This document shows positions 7,941-16,469 of a DNA stretch of 64,000 nucleotides, one piece after another. The first letter of the stretch is position 1, and each line of letters begins with the position of its first letter. The stretch is from Polyangiaceae bacterium (GTDB lineage: Bacteria > Myxococcota_A > Polyangia > Polyangiales > Polyangiaceae): the NCBI GenBank assembly GCA_025937895.1, contig JAICQL010000001.1:62001-126000 (forward strand), in the 5' to 3' direction. Under the pieces are notes generated by a model that was not told where the DNA came from, ran no database searches, and worked only from the letters and a program-made list of their open reading frames with translations. A program made the translations under genes and the position numbers.

Positions 7941-10484
7941 TCAGGGCCTCGATAGACGGGTGGTGATCAGCGCAGGCAGCGGCTGGCTGCGCTCCGCCGC
8001 CGGTGCTGGCGAACGGCTCTTGTAAACGGCGCGGAGAAGCGCCGGGGTGACGAACAGCTCGCAGGCCAGGGCGAGCACGATTGTGATGACGATCAGCCAG
8101 CCGAAGCGCTGGACGTTGAGCATGTCTGCGCTGGCGAAGACCGAAAAGCCAGCGATCAAGATGGCGCTCGCCGCCGCGACAGACCGACCGGAGTGGTGAA
8201 ACACATAGCTTACCGCCTTGTTCACGTCGCCATGCACGCGATACTGCTCCTTGAAGTGGTGGCAGAAGTGCACCGTGTCGTCCGTGACGATGCTGATCGC
8301 GACCGACGCCAGGAGCAGGTTGGTACCGTCCAGGCCCACGCCGACAAAGCCCATCAGCCCCATCATCACCAGGATGGGCAGAAAGTTCGGGATGAGCGCC
8401 AGAAAGCCCAGCCGCAAGCTGCCGAGGAACAGCGTCATCATCAGGCCATCCATCAGGAACGACGCCGAGAAGCTGCCGACCAGATCGTCGATGATGTGAC
8501 TCACGACGGAAAAGATGTTGAACACCGTACCCGTGGCCACGATGCGCAGGTGCTCGCCGCTGAACTTCTGGATGCCCGCCTCGATGTGCTCCGCCAGCGG
8601 CGCATAGGCCGAGGCATGCATCCAGGCGACCCGGATCGTCATGCGGGACTTCTTCATGTCGATGGTCGCGAAGCGGCGCAGCTCGTCCGCGTCGGAGCTC
8701 TCGAACAACGTGAGGATGTCGCGCGCTGCCTGTGGATCGTCGGGGAGCACATAGGCCGCGTGGTCGCCGCCATGCAGCGCCCGGTTCGTCTCGCGCACCA
8801 CGTCCAGCACGCTGGTGACGTTGTCCACCGGATGCGGAAAGCGCGGGTCGTCATAGGTCTTGATGTACGACTCGAGCTCGGCCAGAGACTTCAGCACGGC
8901 AGCGTCCTTGAGTGTGGCGCCGTTCCGGGTCTCGATCAGCAACTCTACGCTCGCGGCACCCCCGACGTGTTCATTCAGCTCTTGAAAGGCTGTCTTGACC
9001 GGCATGCCCTCTGGCAACCACGCCATCGGATCGTGGTGAACGCGCAGCTTGTTCATGCCGAACAGCGCGCAGACCACCACCAGGGCGCTGATCAGCAGGA
9101 TGCGGCTGCGCCCCCGGCGGCCCAGCGAGCCCAGCTGGCAACGTGCCAGCACGCGGTCCAGCAGGTCCGGCTGACCCGTGCTCGGCTTCAGGCCCATGGC
9201 GCCTCTGCGATGCCAGCTGAGCGCGATCGGCAGAAAGATGATCGAATGCAGGAAGGCGGCCATCACACCCCAGGCTGCGAAGCGGCCCAGGTTCTTCACG
9301 GCATCGAGCTCTGCCAGCTCCAGGCCGAGCAGCGCGACCGCCGTGGTGATGGCGGTGAGCATGATCGGCCGGCCTCCTTCGGCCACGGCCTGCACCACCG
9401 CGTCCTTTGCACTCCGCCCCGCGGCACGCAGATCCCGGAAGGCAGACTGGATGTGGATTGAATCGCCGATGCCGACGCAGATGAGAAACGCGGGCATGAT
9501 GTTCGTGACGAGCGTCATCGGGGTGTCCGTCAGAGCCATCATTCCCAGGGTCCAGAGCGCCGCCTGAATGACCACCAGGACCGGGCCAAAGATGCCGATG
9601 GGGTGGCGGAAGATCGCCCACAAGATCGCGATCATCAGCACGATCGAGATCGCAAACATGCGACCAAAGTCGTCCTGCATGGCCTGGTTCATCGAGGCAT
9701 TGAGCGCCGGCAGGCCAGCCACCATCACGCGAAAGTCAGCCCGGTCATAGCCGGAGGCGATCTCCACGACCCGGCGGTACACCTTGGCGGAGTCCGCCTC
9801 GCTGAGCGACGCCGTCTTGAGCGCGATGACCGAGTGGTGGCCGTCTTGGCTCACCAGGCGCCCAGCCAGCGTGACGTCGTGCAAGACGCGCTCGCGCAGC
9901 GCGGGCAACTGCTCGGCGCTCGGCCACTCGTCTAGCAGCCCGCCCACCACCAGACCGTCGTTGCGCCACTCCGTGCGCCGGACGTTGATCAGCGACGTGA
10001 TGTCGTCCAGCAAGGACCCACCGGTCTGGGTGCCCCAGCCGCCCAGCAGCTGCTCCGGCGCCTGCCCTGCGCCTGCGCCCTCCTCCGTCGCGCGGCGCGC
10101 GGCACGCGCGGCTTCGCGCTTGCCCAGGCTCTCCAGCTTCAGATCGATGCGCGACAGCTCGTCGTGCAGCGCCTTCAGCCGCTCCAGATACGGCAGGGTG
10201 AAGACGTCGCCCGCCACCACCAACTGCAGCTCACTATCCTCTCCGAAGGCGTCTCGCAGCTCCTCCAGCACCCTGGCGGGCGCAGAGTGGGAGGCCATGA
10301 ATGCCTCCGTGCTGGTGTCGATGCGTAGCTTGTTGGCGGCGGCGTAACCAAACCACCCGGTCACGAGCAACGTGGCCAGCGAGAACAGCCAGCGATGTCG
10401 GACGACCAGGTTCGCCCAGAGGCGAAATGTGGGACTGCCGCTCTGCGCCGGATGCCCGGGCGCAGCTGGGTCAATGCTTTTCAC
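7941..10484 (-). CDS. RND/MMPL family transporter
   Basis: Inner-membrane exporter of about 847 residues with two repeats of the RND fold. Each repeat has a TM helix, a large periplasmic loop and a five-helix bundle; characteristic stretches are MPAFLICVGIGDSIHI in repeat 1 and the VSIVTDD-like ASVAISIVTDDTVHF in repeat 2. The start is GTG at 10484, preceded by AGAGG; the frame further upstream overlaps the pqsC homologue and is not hydrophobic. It sits downstream of all the biosynthetic genes and just before the LolA-like and barrel genes, implying that the three form a trans-envelope route for the product. HpnN-like or aryl-polyene exporters are the nearest relatives by architecture. Confidence 0.87.
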   Translation of the reverse strand: MKSIDPAAPGHPAQSGSPTFRLWANLVVRHRWLFSLATLLVTGWFGYAAANKLRIDTSTEAFMASHSAPARVLEELRDAFGEDSELQLVVAGDVFTLPYLERLKALHDELSRIDLKLESLGKREAARAARRATEEGAGAGQAPEQLLGGWGTQTGGSLLDDITSLINVRRTEWRNDGLVVGGLLDEWPSAEQLPALRERVLHDVTLAGRLVSQDGHHSVIALKTASLSEADSAKVYRRVVEIASGYDRADFRVMVAGLPALNASMNQAMQDDFGRMFAISIVLMIAILWAIFRHPIGIFGPVLVVIQAALWTLGMMALTDTPMTLVTNIMPAFLICVGIGDSIHIQSAFRDLRAAGRSAKDAVVQAVAEGGRPIMLTAITTAVALLGLELAELDAVKNLGRFAAWGVMAAFLHSIIFLPIALSWHRRGAMGLKPSTGQPDLLDRVLARCQLGSLGRRGRSRILLISALVVVCALFGMNKLRVHHDPMAWLPEGMPVKTAFQELNEHVGGAASVELLIETRNGATLKDAAVLKSLAELESYIKTYDDPRFPHPVDNVTSVLDVVRETNRALHGGDHAAYVLPDDPQAARDILTLFESSDADELRRFATIDMKKSRMTIRVAWMHASAYAPLAEHIEAGIQKFSGEHLRIVATGTVFNIFSVVSHIIDDLVGSFSASFLMDGLMMTLFLGSLRLGFLALIPNFLPILVMMGLMGFVGVGLDGTNLLLASVAISIVTDDTVHFCHHFKEQYRVHGDVNKAVSYVFHHSGRSVAAASAILIAGFSVFASADMLNVQRFGWLIVITIVLALACELFVTPALLRAVYKSRSPAPAAERSQPLPALITTRLSRP

Positions 10485-10533
10485 AAAGCGATCCTCTCTT
10501 ACTAGGCCGGCAAGCGCCGGCGGTGATGCGTTC

Positions 10534-11592
10534 TCAGAGCGCCGGCGCCGCGGTGGCCACGCTACCGAAGGCCGTGTTGCCCCAGCGCCAGACCTGCGCG
10601 CCGTAACACCAGCCGGTGCCCAGACCGCCGAGCAAGACATGATCCCCCGGCTTGATCAGCCCCTGTTGCAGCGCGTGCACCAGGGTGGACGGGATGGCCA
10701 CGGAAACCAGGCAACCGTTGTCGCGCAAGGTGATCGGATAGCGGCCCTCGATGCTCCCGCAGGCGCGCCCCACGCCATTTGCCCAGCTCTCGATCAGCAC
10801 GCGCCCGGGCTGGTGAAAGATGAACTGCGCGATGTCTCGAGCCCCTAACCCGGCCTGGCTCAGCGCGGATTGCACGACCGTTGGCACGGTCTTGGGCACG
10901 AAGTTCATCATGCGCTGGCGCCCGTCGGGGGCCAGGGTGAAATACACCGACTCGGGCCCGCCCAACACCGGCTCGCGCCAGCGAACCGTGGCCACGTCGT
11001 AGAACTCCGCGTCACTGCCCCAGGAGGCAGCCAGCAGATCGCCGCCGATGTCGCTGGCGGTGAGCACCGCGGCCGCCGCGCCGTCACCAAAGGTCGTGGA
11101 GTCTTTGCTGCCGAAATCGAGGATCTCCGACATCGTCTCGACCGAGCAGATCAGGACCCTCCGGTACTTGCCCGAGCGAACGAAGCCAGCCGCGAGCTGC
11201 AACAGCAGCATGAACGTCAAGCACTCCATCTCCACGTCCCACCCCACGGCGTGATCGGCCCGCAACGTCTGCCGCAGCTGCTCCGACAGCCGGGGGAACA
11301 TGCGCCGCCCCTCCGCCTCGGGTATGAGCGGAGAGGATAGATTGACGAGAATCAGGTCGATCTCCGCCGCCTCCAGCTGCGCCAGGTCGAGCGCGGCGCG
11401 GCAGGCGGCAGCAGCCATCGACACGGCGCTCTCGCGCTGGCGATCCATGAATGGACGGCTCTGGATGCCCCAGAACTCCCACCAGGAGCCAGGCAGGTTC
11501 GGGCGCACGGCGTCGAACAAAACATCGTCATTGTGCACGCGCCGGGCGGGCAACGCGGAGGTGATACTCTGGATGGCGACCGGGAGTTTCAT
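10534..11592 (-). CDS. pqsC: PqsC-like 3-oxoacyl synthase III (catalytic subunit of the alkylquinolone synthase)
   Basis: Predicted to transfer an acyl chain onto 2-aminobenzoylacetate, closing the 4-quinolone ring as the PqsBC heterodimer does. The protein is 352 residues (PqsC of P. aeruginosa is about 348). It carries PqsC-specific stretches: ALPARRVHNDD, SWWEFWGI, DFGSKDST, SDAEFYDVATVRWREP and GLGTGWCYGAQVW. The nucleophile Cys124 lies in VEMECLTF and the catalytic His260 in FIFHQPG; PqsC uses Cys129 and His269. ATG at 11592 overlaps the upstream pqsB-like stop (ATGA); the longer frame is a shadow in pqsB. The next gene, the RND transporter, follows after 49 bases. Confidence 0.9.
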   Translation of the reverse strand: MKLPVAIQSITSALPARRVHNDDVLFDAVRPNLPGSWWEFWGIQSRPFMDRQRESAVSMAAAACRAALDLAQLEAAEIDLILVNLSSPLIPEAEGRRMFPRLSEQLRQTLRADHAVGWDVEMECLTFMLLLQLAAGFVRSGKYRRVLICSVETMSEILDFGSKDSTTFGDGAAAAVLTASDIGGDLLAASWGSDAEFYDVATVRWREPVLGGPESVYFTLAPDGRQRMMNFVPKTVPTVVQSALSQAGLGARDIAQFIFHQPGRVLIESWANGVGRACGSIEGRYPITLRDNGCLVSVAIPSTLVHALQQGLIKPGDHVLLGGLGTGWCYGAQVWRWGNTAFGSVATAAPAL

Positions 11593-12548
11593 GACATGCT
11601 CGCGAGAACGCTGCGGCAGCTGACCTGCAGCCGGAAAGGGTCGAAGCCGAGGATCAGGAGCTGGCGTCGCTCCTCGTGTAGCAGGGCATGTAGTGGCGTC
11701 TCCGCTGGTCGCGCCCCGTATCCCGGCGGCTTCTCGCGCTGGCCCAGGTGTCGGGCCAGCGCGGCGGGCACGCTCAACGCGCCCAGGCTCACCTGCGCGG
11801 GCTCCGCGCCTCGCAGGGTCGAGAGCCCGAGCTCCGGGGCGTGCCCGGCAAACCACTGCTCAGCAACAATCAGAGGTGAGCTGCGCTGGCCCAGCTGCTC
11901 GAGCTGCTGCGCCAGAGCCTCTTGCATGGCCGCGCGCACCTCCAGCGCCAGGGCGGCATCCACATCGAAGACCATGCGGGTCCGCCGCGCTGCCCCTGGC
12001 GGATTGACGAGCAGCCGCGCGGCAGGTTTGTTGGTGCGAACGGGCAGGAAGGTCGCGCGCGCGGGCACCTGTGTCAGGCGCACCACGAGGGCCCCCACCC
12101 CGTCGCTGAGCGAGAAGCCACAGCCAGGATCTGCCTCCACGCTCGCCGCGCTGCTTTCAGAGTGAACCAGGAGCGCGACCTGCCTACTCGTGTCCTGCAG
12201 GAACACCTCGGCCGTGTCGAGGGCCGCGACCCAGGGCGAGTCGAGCAGATCAAACACGAAGGCCTGCTGCGCCCGCAGCGCGTGTTGCAGCGGATGCGCC
12301 AGGCGCGGGCCCACGATGTCGGCCGTCAGCGCCACGTGGGACGGCGATACGCCCTTGCTGAGGATCAGGCCAACGTCGGCGGCGCAGCAACCGGCGCGCT
12401 CGAGGGCACGCTGACAGACGCCCAGCGCAGCATCGAGCGCCATGCGCCCCGGCGGCGCCGCCGGGCGCCGTACTGGCCCCCCCCGCATGCAGGCGACCTC
12501 GTCAATTTCAGGAAATGCTGCCGCGGCAGCCAGTAGCTCGAGTCCCAT
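11589..12548 (-). CDS. pqsB: PqsB-like non-catalytic KAS III partner
   Basis: Second half of a PqsBC-type condensing enzyme. The thiolase-fold protein is 319 residues, against about 283 for PqsB. It shares PqsB-specific runs: VSPSHVALTADIVGPRLAHP, VFDLLDSPWVAAL, a CGFSLSDGVGAL segment and a C-terminal LLILGFDPF. Where KAS III enzymes have the nucleophilic Cys there is LLDSP, and no catalytic His-Gln-Asn set is visible. It is therefore predicted to be catalytically dead and structural, as in PqsB. The ATG at 12548 has GAGG eight bases upstream. A 56-base gap containing a hairpin separates it from the pqsH-like gene, and its stop overlaps the pqsC-like start. Confidence 0.88.
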   Translation of the reverse strand: MGLELLAAAAAFPEIDEVACMRGGPVRRPAAPPGRMALDAALGVCQRALERAGCCAADVGLILSKGVSPSHVALTADIVGPRLAHPLQHALRAQQAFVFDLLDSPWVAALDTAEVFLQDTSRQVALLVHSESSAASVEADPGCGFSLSDGVGALVVRLTQVPARATFLPVRTNKPAARLLVNPPGAARRTRMVFDVDAALALEVRAAMQEALAQQLEQLGQRSSPLIVAEQWFAGHAPELGLSTLRGAEPAQVSLGALSVPAALARHLGQREKPPGYGARPAETPLHALLHEERRQLLILGFDPFRLQVSCRSVLASMS

Positions 12549-12557
12549 CGCTGTTGC

Positions 12558-12587
12558 CTCTGTGCGGCGCCTTCACTCGCCACAGAG
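12558..12587 (-). other. Intercistronic hairpin between the pqsH-like and pqsB-like genes
   Basis: The arms CTCTGTG (12558-12564, extended by GCG after a two-base bulge) and CGCCACAGAG (12578-12587) pair in the 56-base gap. There is no T run, so mRNA processing or stability is more likely than termination. It is one of few true gaps in the operon. Confidence 0.35.
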
Positions 12588-12604
12588 TAGACGGAAAAAC
12601 GGCT

Positions 12605-13798
12605 TCAGCGACGCGCGCCATCTGCATGTGGAAGCGCGACCAGCGATTGCGCAAAATCCGCACATGCAAAGCGCACCAGCTGCTGACCGAAGCTCTTCGG
12701 CGGAGCGCTGCGCAGCAGGCCATTGCGCAGCGCACACGCCGCGCTGCTGGACCAGGACGTCATGCGCCCGATGTTCCAGGAGCGCCTGGTGACCAGGGAG
12801 GTTCTGGGGAAGCGGATCCGCTCGAAGGTCTGGAGCGCTTGCTGCAGGTCACCCCGGCGCAGCAAGAGCGCGCCCAGCACCACGGCGCTCTCCAGGGCCA
12901 TGCCGGCTCCTTGCCCCATGTTGGGGGTGGTCGGATGAATGGCGTCCCCCAGCAGGCAAACACGCCCCCGACTCCAGGCAGGAGTGGGCGCCACGTCGTA
13001 CAGCCCTTCGTCCAGGAGGCGGCTCGGGGGCGTCGCGGCGATGTGCTCCGCCGCGGCTGGATGCACGCCAGCAAACAGCTGCGCAACCTGGCTGGCATCC
13101 AGCGGGGCCGCGAGCTGCTGCTCCGGCTGGGCCAGGGTCGCGTACCAGTAGGTTTGCCCTTGCCCCACCTGGACGTGGCCGAACCGGCGGCCCTGCCCCC
13201 ACGTCTCGAAGAAAGCTCCAGGACCCCGCCCCGCCCCGGACTCGACGCTCGGGCAAATGCCGCGGAAGCAGCGCTGCCCCGAGTAGCGCCACTCTGGCTG
13301 CCCGAAGACCAGCTGCCGCACCCGGGAGCGGATGCCGTCAGCCCCCACGAGCAGCGCACCGGAGGCGCTCTCCCCCTGCGCAAAGGCCACCTTCACCGAA
13401 TCCGCCGTCTGCTCCACCCCCAGCAGCTCGTGCCCGAGCCGTAGATTCGTGGCAGCCAAACCGCGCGAAAGGATGTCATGCAGCACCGAGCGTTGAATGG
13501 CTACCGGCAGGTAGCCCGCCATGCTCGGCCGCAGCGCGGTCATGTCGGTGCCAGACAGCACGCGGCCCTGTGGATCATCGATCCCAAACTGGGTGATCGG
13601 GTTGCCCGCGCGCCGCACCTCCTCACCCAGGCCCAGAACGTCGAGCGCGCGCAGCGCGTTGGCAGAGAGCGTGATGCCCGCCCCCCGCGGGGCGAGCACC
13701 GAGGCCCGCTCGAACACGCAGGCCTCGAGCCCCCCCTCGATCAACATTTTGGCCAGAGCCAGCCCGGCGATGCCGCCGCCAGCGATGATGATCTTCAC
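12605..13798 (-). CDS. pqsH: PqsH-like FAD-dependent monooxygenase
   Basis: Group A flavoprotein hydroxylase of 397 residues. It has the Rossmann GGGIAG at 7-12, the DG motif GADGIRSRVR and the FAD-ribityl motif LLGDAIHPTTPNMGQG. Positions peculiar to PqsH are also present: GITLSANALRAL, RYSGQRCFRG, ETWGQGRRFG and a C-terminal RRSWNIGRMTSW. In Pseudomonas PqsH adds the 3-hydroxyl to 2-heptyl-4-quinolone using NADH and O2; a 3-hydroxylation of the quinolone ring is inferred here. The start is GTG at 13798 behind a strong GGAGGG. A generic salicylate or UbiH-type hydroxylase is the alternative, but the neighbours favour PqsH. Confidence 0.85.
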   Translation of the reverse strand: MKIIIAGGGIAGLALAKMLIEGGLEACVFERASVLAPRGAGITLSANALRALDVLGLGEEVRRAGNPITQFGIDDPQGRVLSGTDMTALRPSMAGYLPVAIQRSVLHDILSRGLAATNLRLGHELLGVEQTADSVKVAFAQGESASGALLVGADGIRSRVRQLVFGQPEWRYSGQRCFRGICPSVESGAGRGPGAFFETWGQGRRFGHVQVGQGQTYWYATLAQPEQQLAAPLDASQVAQLFAGVHPAAAEHIAATPPSRLLDEGLYDVAPTPAWSRGRVCLLGDAIHPTTPNMGQGAGMALESAVVLGALLLRRGDLQQALQTFERIRFPRTSLVTRRSWNIGRMTSWSSSAACALRNGLLRSAPPKSFGQQLVRFACADFAQSLVALPHADGARR

Positions 13799-13815
13799 TC
13801 GCTACCCTCCACCGT

Positions 13816-15969
13816 TCACCGCGCCGCACCGTCGAACGGTTCATAGCAAGCGATGCTCAGGAAGCGATAGTCGTCCAGACGATCGAGGCTGGGCACGTGC
13901 TCCGGATACAGGCCGCCGTACACGCGATCGCCAGCGGCCCTGAAGCCCGCCAGCAGCAAGCCCAGCCGGAACTCTTCATAGGGCTGCAAGTACTGCCCCG
14001 AGAGAAAGTGCATGCCCCAGTTGAAGGCGTGCGGCAGCTTCTCCAGGCGGAGCCAGTCGCCGCTGCAGCTGGGCACGGGCTCGAGCAGCTTGCTCGCCCA
14101 CGGGCTGTGCCCCTCGAGGGCGATCAAGCCGCGCTGCGCAAACGGGGCCCAGCGCTGCAAGAAGCGCACGAGATCGGCCGCCACCACGTAGCCTTCGACG
14201 ACCCTCCCCTGATCGGAGAAGGTGGTCGCAAACTGGTCCATCACCAGCGCCAGCAGGCCCGCACCATGGCTGGGCAGCGTTACTTCCTGGCCCCGAGCCA
14301 GGCTGATCGCGCGGGCCAACGCCCTGCGGTCGGTGCGCTCGATGGCATGCCACAAGATCTCGCGAGCCAAGTCCGGCGAGCGAACCTGGAGCTGCCGGTT
14401 GTGGATCAAGAACATCAACGTGTGCACCAGATCCGCCAGCCCCAGCGCGCGCAGGTTTCCGCTGGCGGAATCGCGCACCTGAAGGCCGAGGGCGCGCACC
14501 GCCTCATCGTACTGATCCGGCCGGGTCACGTCGGCCCGAACCACGTGGACCTGCACCCCCGGCACCTCACCGAGCTCCCGCAGAGTCTCCCGGGTGCGCT
14601 GCAGCGGACGGTCGTTCCAGTCCGCGCCGAAGACATGCAAAGGATGGGTGGCCAGAGAACGCCCCCGCCGCGTATGCCGCACGATGAACTCGGCAAGGCG
14701 ACGCAGGCTCTTCCCATCCCCGCAGCCCATGTCTGAGATGCCGGCTGGCTGCTCGTCGAGCGGCAACTCGTCGAACGTGCGGCGCAACAGCTGCTCGCAG
14801 ATCACCCCGCTGGCGGGCCCTGACCCGGCGCCGCTGGAGCCATAGATGTTCATCAGCCGATCGACGTGTTTGTCCTCCCGCATCCCGAGCGGGTCGGGGT
14901 TGTCGAACAGGATCTCCTCGATGCGGGCGTACGAGGGATAATACGAGCCGGGCAGCGCCAGCACCGGCGCCGCGAGCTCCAGCTGAGCGATGGAGCCGGC
15001 GCTCATCCGCACCCGTGTTTCTCCCTCCTCCAGCTGGGCCAGGCCGAGGACCGCGAGCGCCCGGAACGCGCTGCGGGCAAACTCCGGGTTCAACCCAGCC
15101 GTGGACACGAGGGACAGTGCTTTGCCGTCGCACAGCTGGCGAACCACCGCCTGCCCCGCTTCGACGACGGCATCACCTACGCGCCGGTACTCGGGCATGC
15201 CGAGATGCACGAGCAGCGGCCCCGCCACCGTCCCGTCCAGGTAGTCCGCCAGGTGGAGCGCTGCGCGTTGCGCGACGGCATCGCCGGCGGCGGGGCGCAA
15301 TTGCCAGCGGCGCTCCATCCAGTGCACCAGCACGTCCAGCCGCTGTGCGGCGGTGGCAGCTACCTGTGAGGGAGTCTTCAGATGCTGGCCGTAAGCGAGG
15401 CTGGCGGAGATGCTCTCGACCGCCAGTTGCACCGCCTCCGGGATGGTCTCCAGCAGGTCCACGCAGGACGAGCCGAGCGGCGTGAGATACGCGCGCGACT
15501 GCTTGCCGGACCCCTCGACCTTCAGCCAGCCCGCCAGAGCCAGCAGCCTTAAGGCGCCCAGGAAGTGCCCGAGCGTGGCCGGAGGATCGGGTGACACGGC
15601 ACAGTGAATGGGCAGTGCCATTCCGTCCTTCGAGGCGCGCAACGCAGCCCAGATCTGCCGGCGTTGTAGCGCAAAGGCCACAGGCAGGATGACCATGCCA
15701 TTGGCCCAGTGAAATGCTCGCGACATGTTCACCACGCGGGCCGCTTCTGCCAAGGTCACTGTGACATGGCCCTCGCTTGCCGGCGCTGTCTGCTCCCGGC
15801 GCCCCTGCCCTGCGTCCGTCACGACGTCCACGAGGAGCCGCGCGCCGCGTCCGATCTGCAGCACCTCGCGTGCGTCGTCCGCGTGCGAGAGGACACACCT
15901 CTCGAACGCATCGAGCAAAGCTTCATACCCCGGTGCGCTGCCCTGAACCCTCACGGAGCTCGAGATCAT
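13816..15969 (-). CDS. SAM-dependent methyltransferase of the AprA-MT1/SxtA type
   Basis: A 717-residue protein with a large alpha-helical N-terminal region (about 1-360) and a class I methyltransferase core. The SAM loop is DMGCGDGK at 413-420, preceded by HVDRLMNIYGSSG at 368-380. HVDR..N..GSG followed by EQP...DMGCGDG is the signature I associate with the iron-dependent N-terminal methyltransferases of AprA, GphF and SxtA. Those enzymes C-methylate malonyl-ACP to build branched starter units. Here it is free-standing in a type II system. ATG at 15969 overlaps the dehydratase stop (ATGA). Its substrate might be ACP-bound malonate or the finished quinolone; the family suggests the former. 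Confidence 0.72.
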   Translation of the reverse strand: MISSSVRVQGSAPGYEALLDAFERCVLSHADDAREVLQIGRGARLLVDVVTDAGQGRREQTAPASEGHVTVTLAEAARVVNMSRAFHWANGMVILPVAFALQRRQIWAALRASKDGMALPIHCAVSPDPPATLGHFLGALRLLALAGWLKVEGSGKQSRAYLTPLGSSCVDLLETIPEAVQLAVESISASLAYGQHLKTPSQVAATAAQRLDVLVHWMERRWQLRPAAGDAVAQRAALHLADYLDGTVAGPLLVHLGMPEYRRVGDAVVEAGQAVVRQLCDGKALSLVSTAGLNPEFARSAFRALAVLGLAQLEEGETRVRMSAGSIAQLELAAPVLALPGSYYPSYARIEEILFDNPDPLGMREDKHVDRLMNIYGSSGAGSGPASGVICEQLLRRTFDELPLDEQPAGISDMGCGDGKSLRRLAEFIVRHTRRGRSLATHPLHVFGADWNDRPLQRTRETLRELGEVPGVQVHVVRADVTRPDQYDEAVRALGLQVRDSASGNLRALGLADLVHTLMFLIHNRQLQVRSPDLAREILWHAIERTDRRALARAISLARGQEVTLPSHGAGLLALVMDQFATTFSDQGRVVEGYVVAADLVRFLQRWAPFAQRGLIALEGHSPWASKLLEPVPSCSGDWLRLEKLPHAFNWGMHFLSGQYLQPYEEFRLGLLLAGFRAAGDRVYGGLYPEHVPSLDRLDDYRFLSIACYEPFDGAAR

Positions 15970-16469
15970 CGTACCACCCCCGCTGACGCAACCAGCTCTC
16001 TCTCGTTGACCATCGCTACCACCATTGACCCTTCTGCTTTCGTTTCATCTCCCGACCGCGCTCGAACATCGAAGAAGACCTTATTTTCGACCCGCCGCAC
16101 TTGCTCCACGTGCAAAGCCAGCAACGAGCCGGGGAACGTCGGCCGGCGAAAGTTCATGCGCGTCATGCCCAGGACACCGACCTCGTCGTTCTGCACCCTG
16201 GCCAGCTCGTGCCCCGGCAGCCATCCACGCGCCTCCAGGCCGCAGAAGACGGCGCAGGCCTGCGCCAGCGCTTCGCTCAACAAAACCCCCGGAAATATCG
16301 GCAAGCCCGGGAAGTGCCCTCTGGCCCAGGGCTCCGCGGCGCTGACCGCCTTGACGGCCTCGAGCGAGACCCCGGGGGCATAGCCCGTAATGGCATCCAG
16401 CATCACGAACGGGTCGCGATGTGGGATGATCCGCTCGATGCCGCCGCGGTCGAGCAAGAGCTCGTTCAT
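15966..16469 (-). CDS. FabZ-like 3-hydroxyacyl-ACP dehydratase
   Basis: Hot-dog-fold dehydratase of 167 residues. It shows the FabZ pattern: HRDPFVMLD at 17-25, then GHFPGLPIFPGVLLSEALAQ with catalytic His52 and Glu66. ATG at 16469 overlaps the chain-length-factor stop by 4 bases; the much longer frame upstream is antisense-like shadow. With the neighbouring KS pair, ketoreductase and ACP it would dehydrate beta-hydroxyacyl-ACP to enoyl-ACP. No enoyl reductase gene is present in the operon, so double bonds may remain in the chain. Confidence 0.88.
   Translation of the reverse strand: MNELLLDRGGIERIIPHRDPFVMLDAITGYAPGVSLEAVKAVSAAEPWARGHFPGLPIFPGVLLSEALAQACAVFCGLEARGWLPGHELARVQNDEVGVLGMTRMNFRRPTFPGSLLALHVEQVRRVENKVFFDVRARSGDETKAEGSMVVAMVNERELVASAGVVR

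Noticed and set aside
8193..9461. 422-residue plus-strand open frame
   Set aside because: Antisense to the RND transporter gene, no recognisable motifs.
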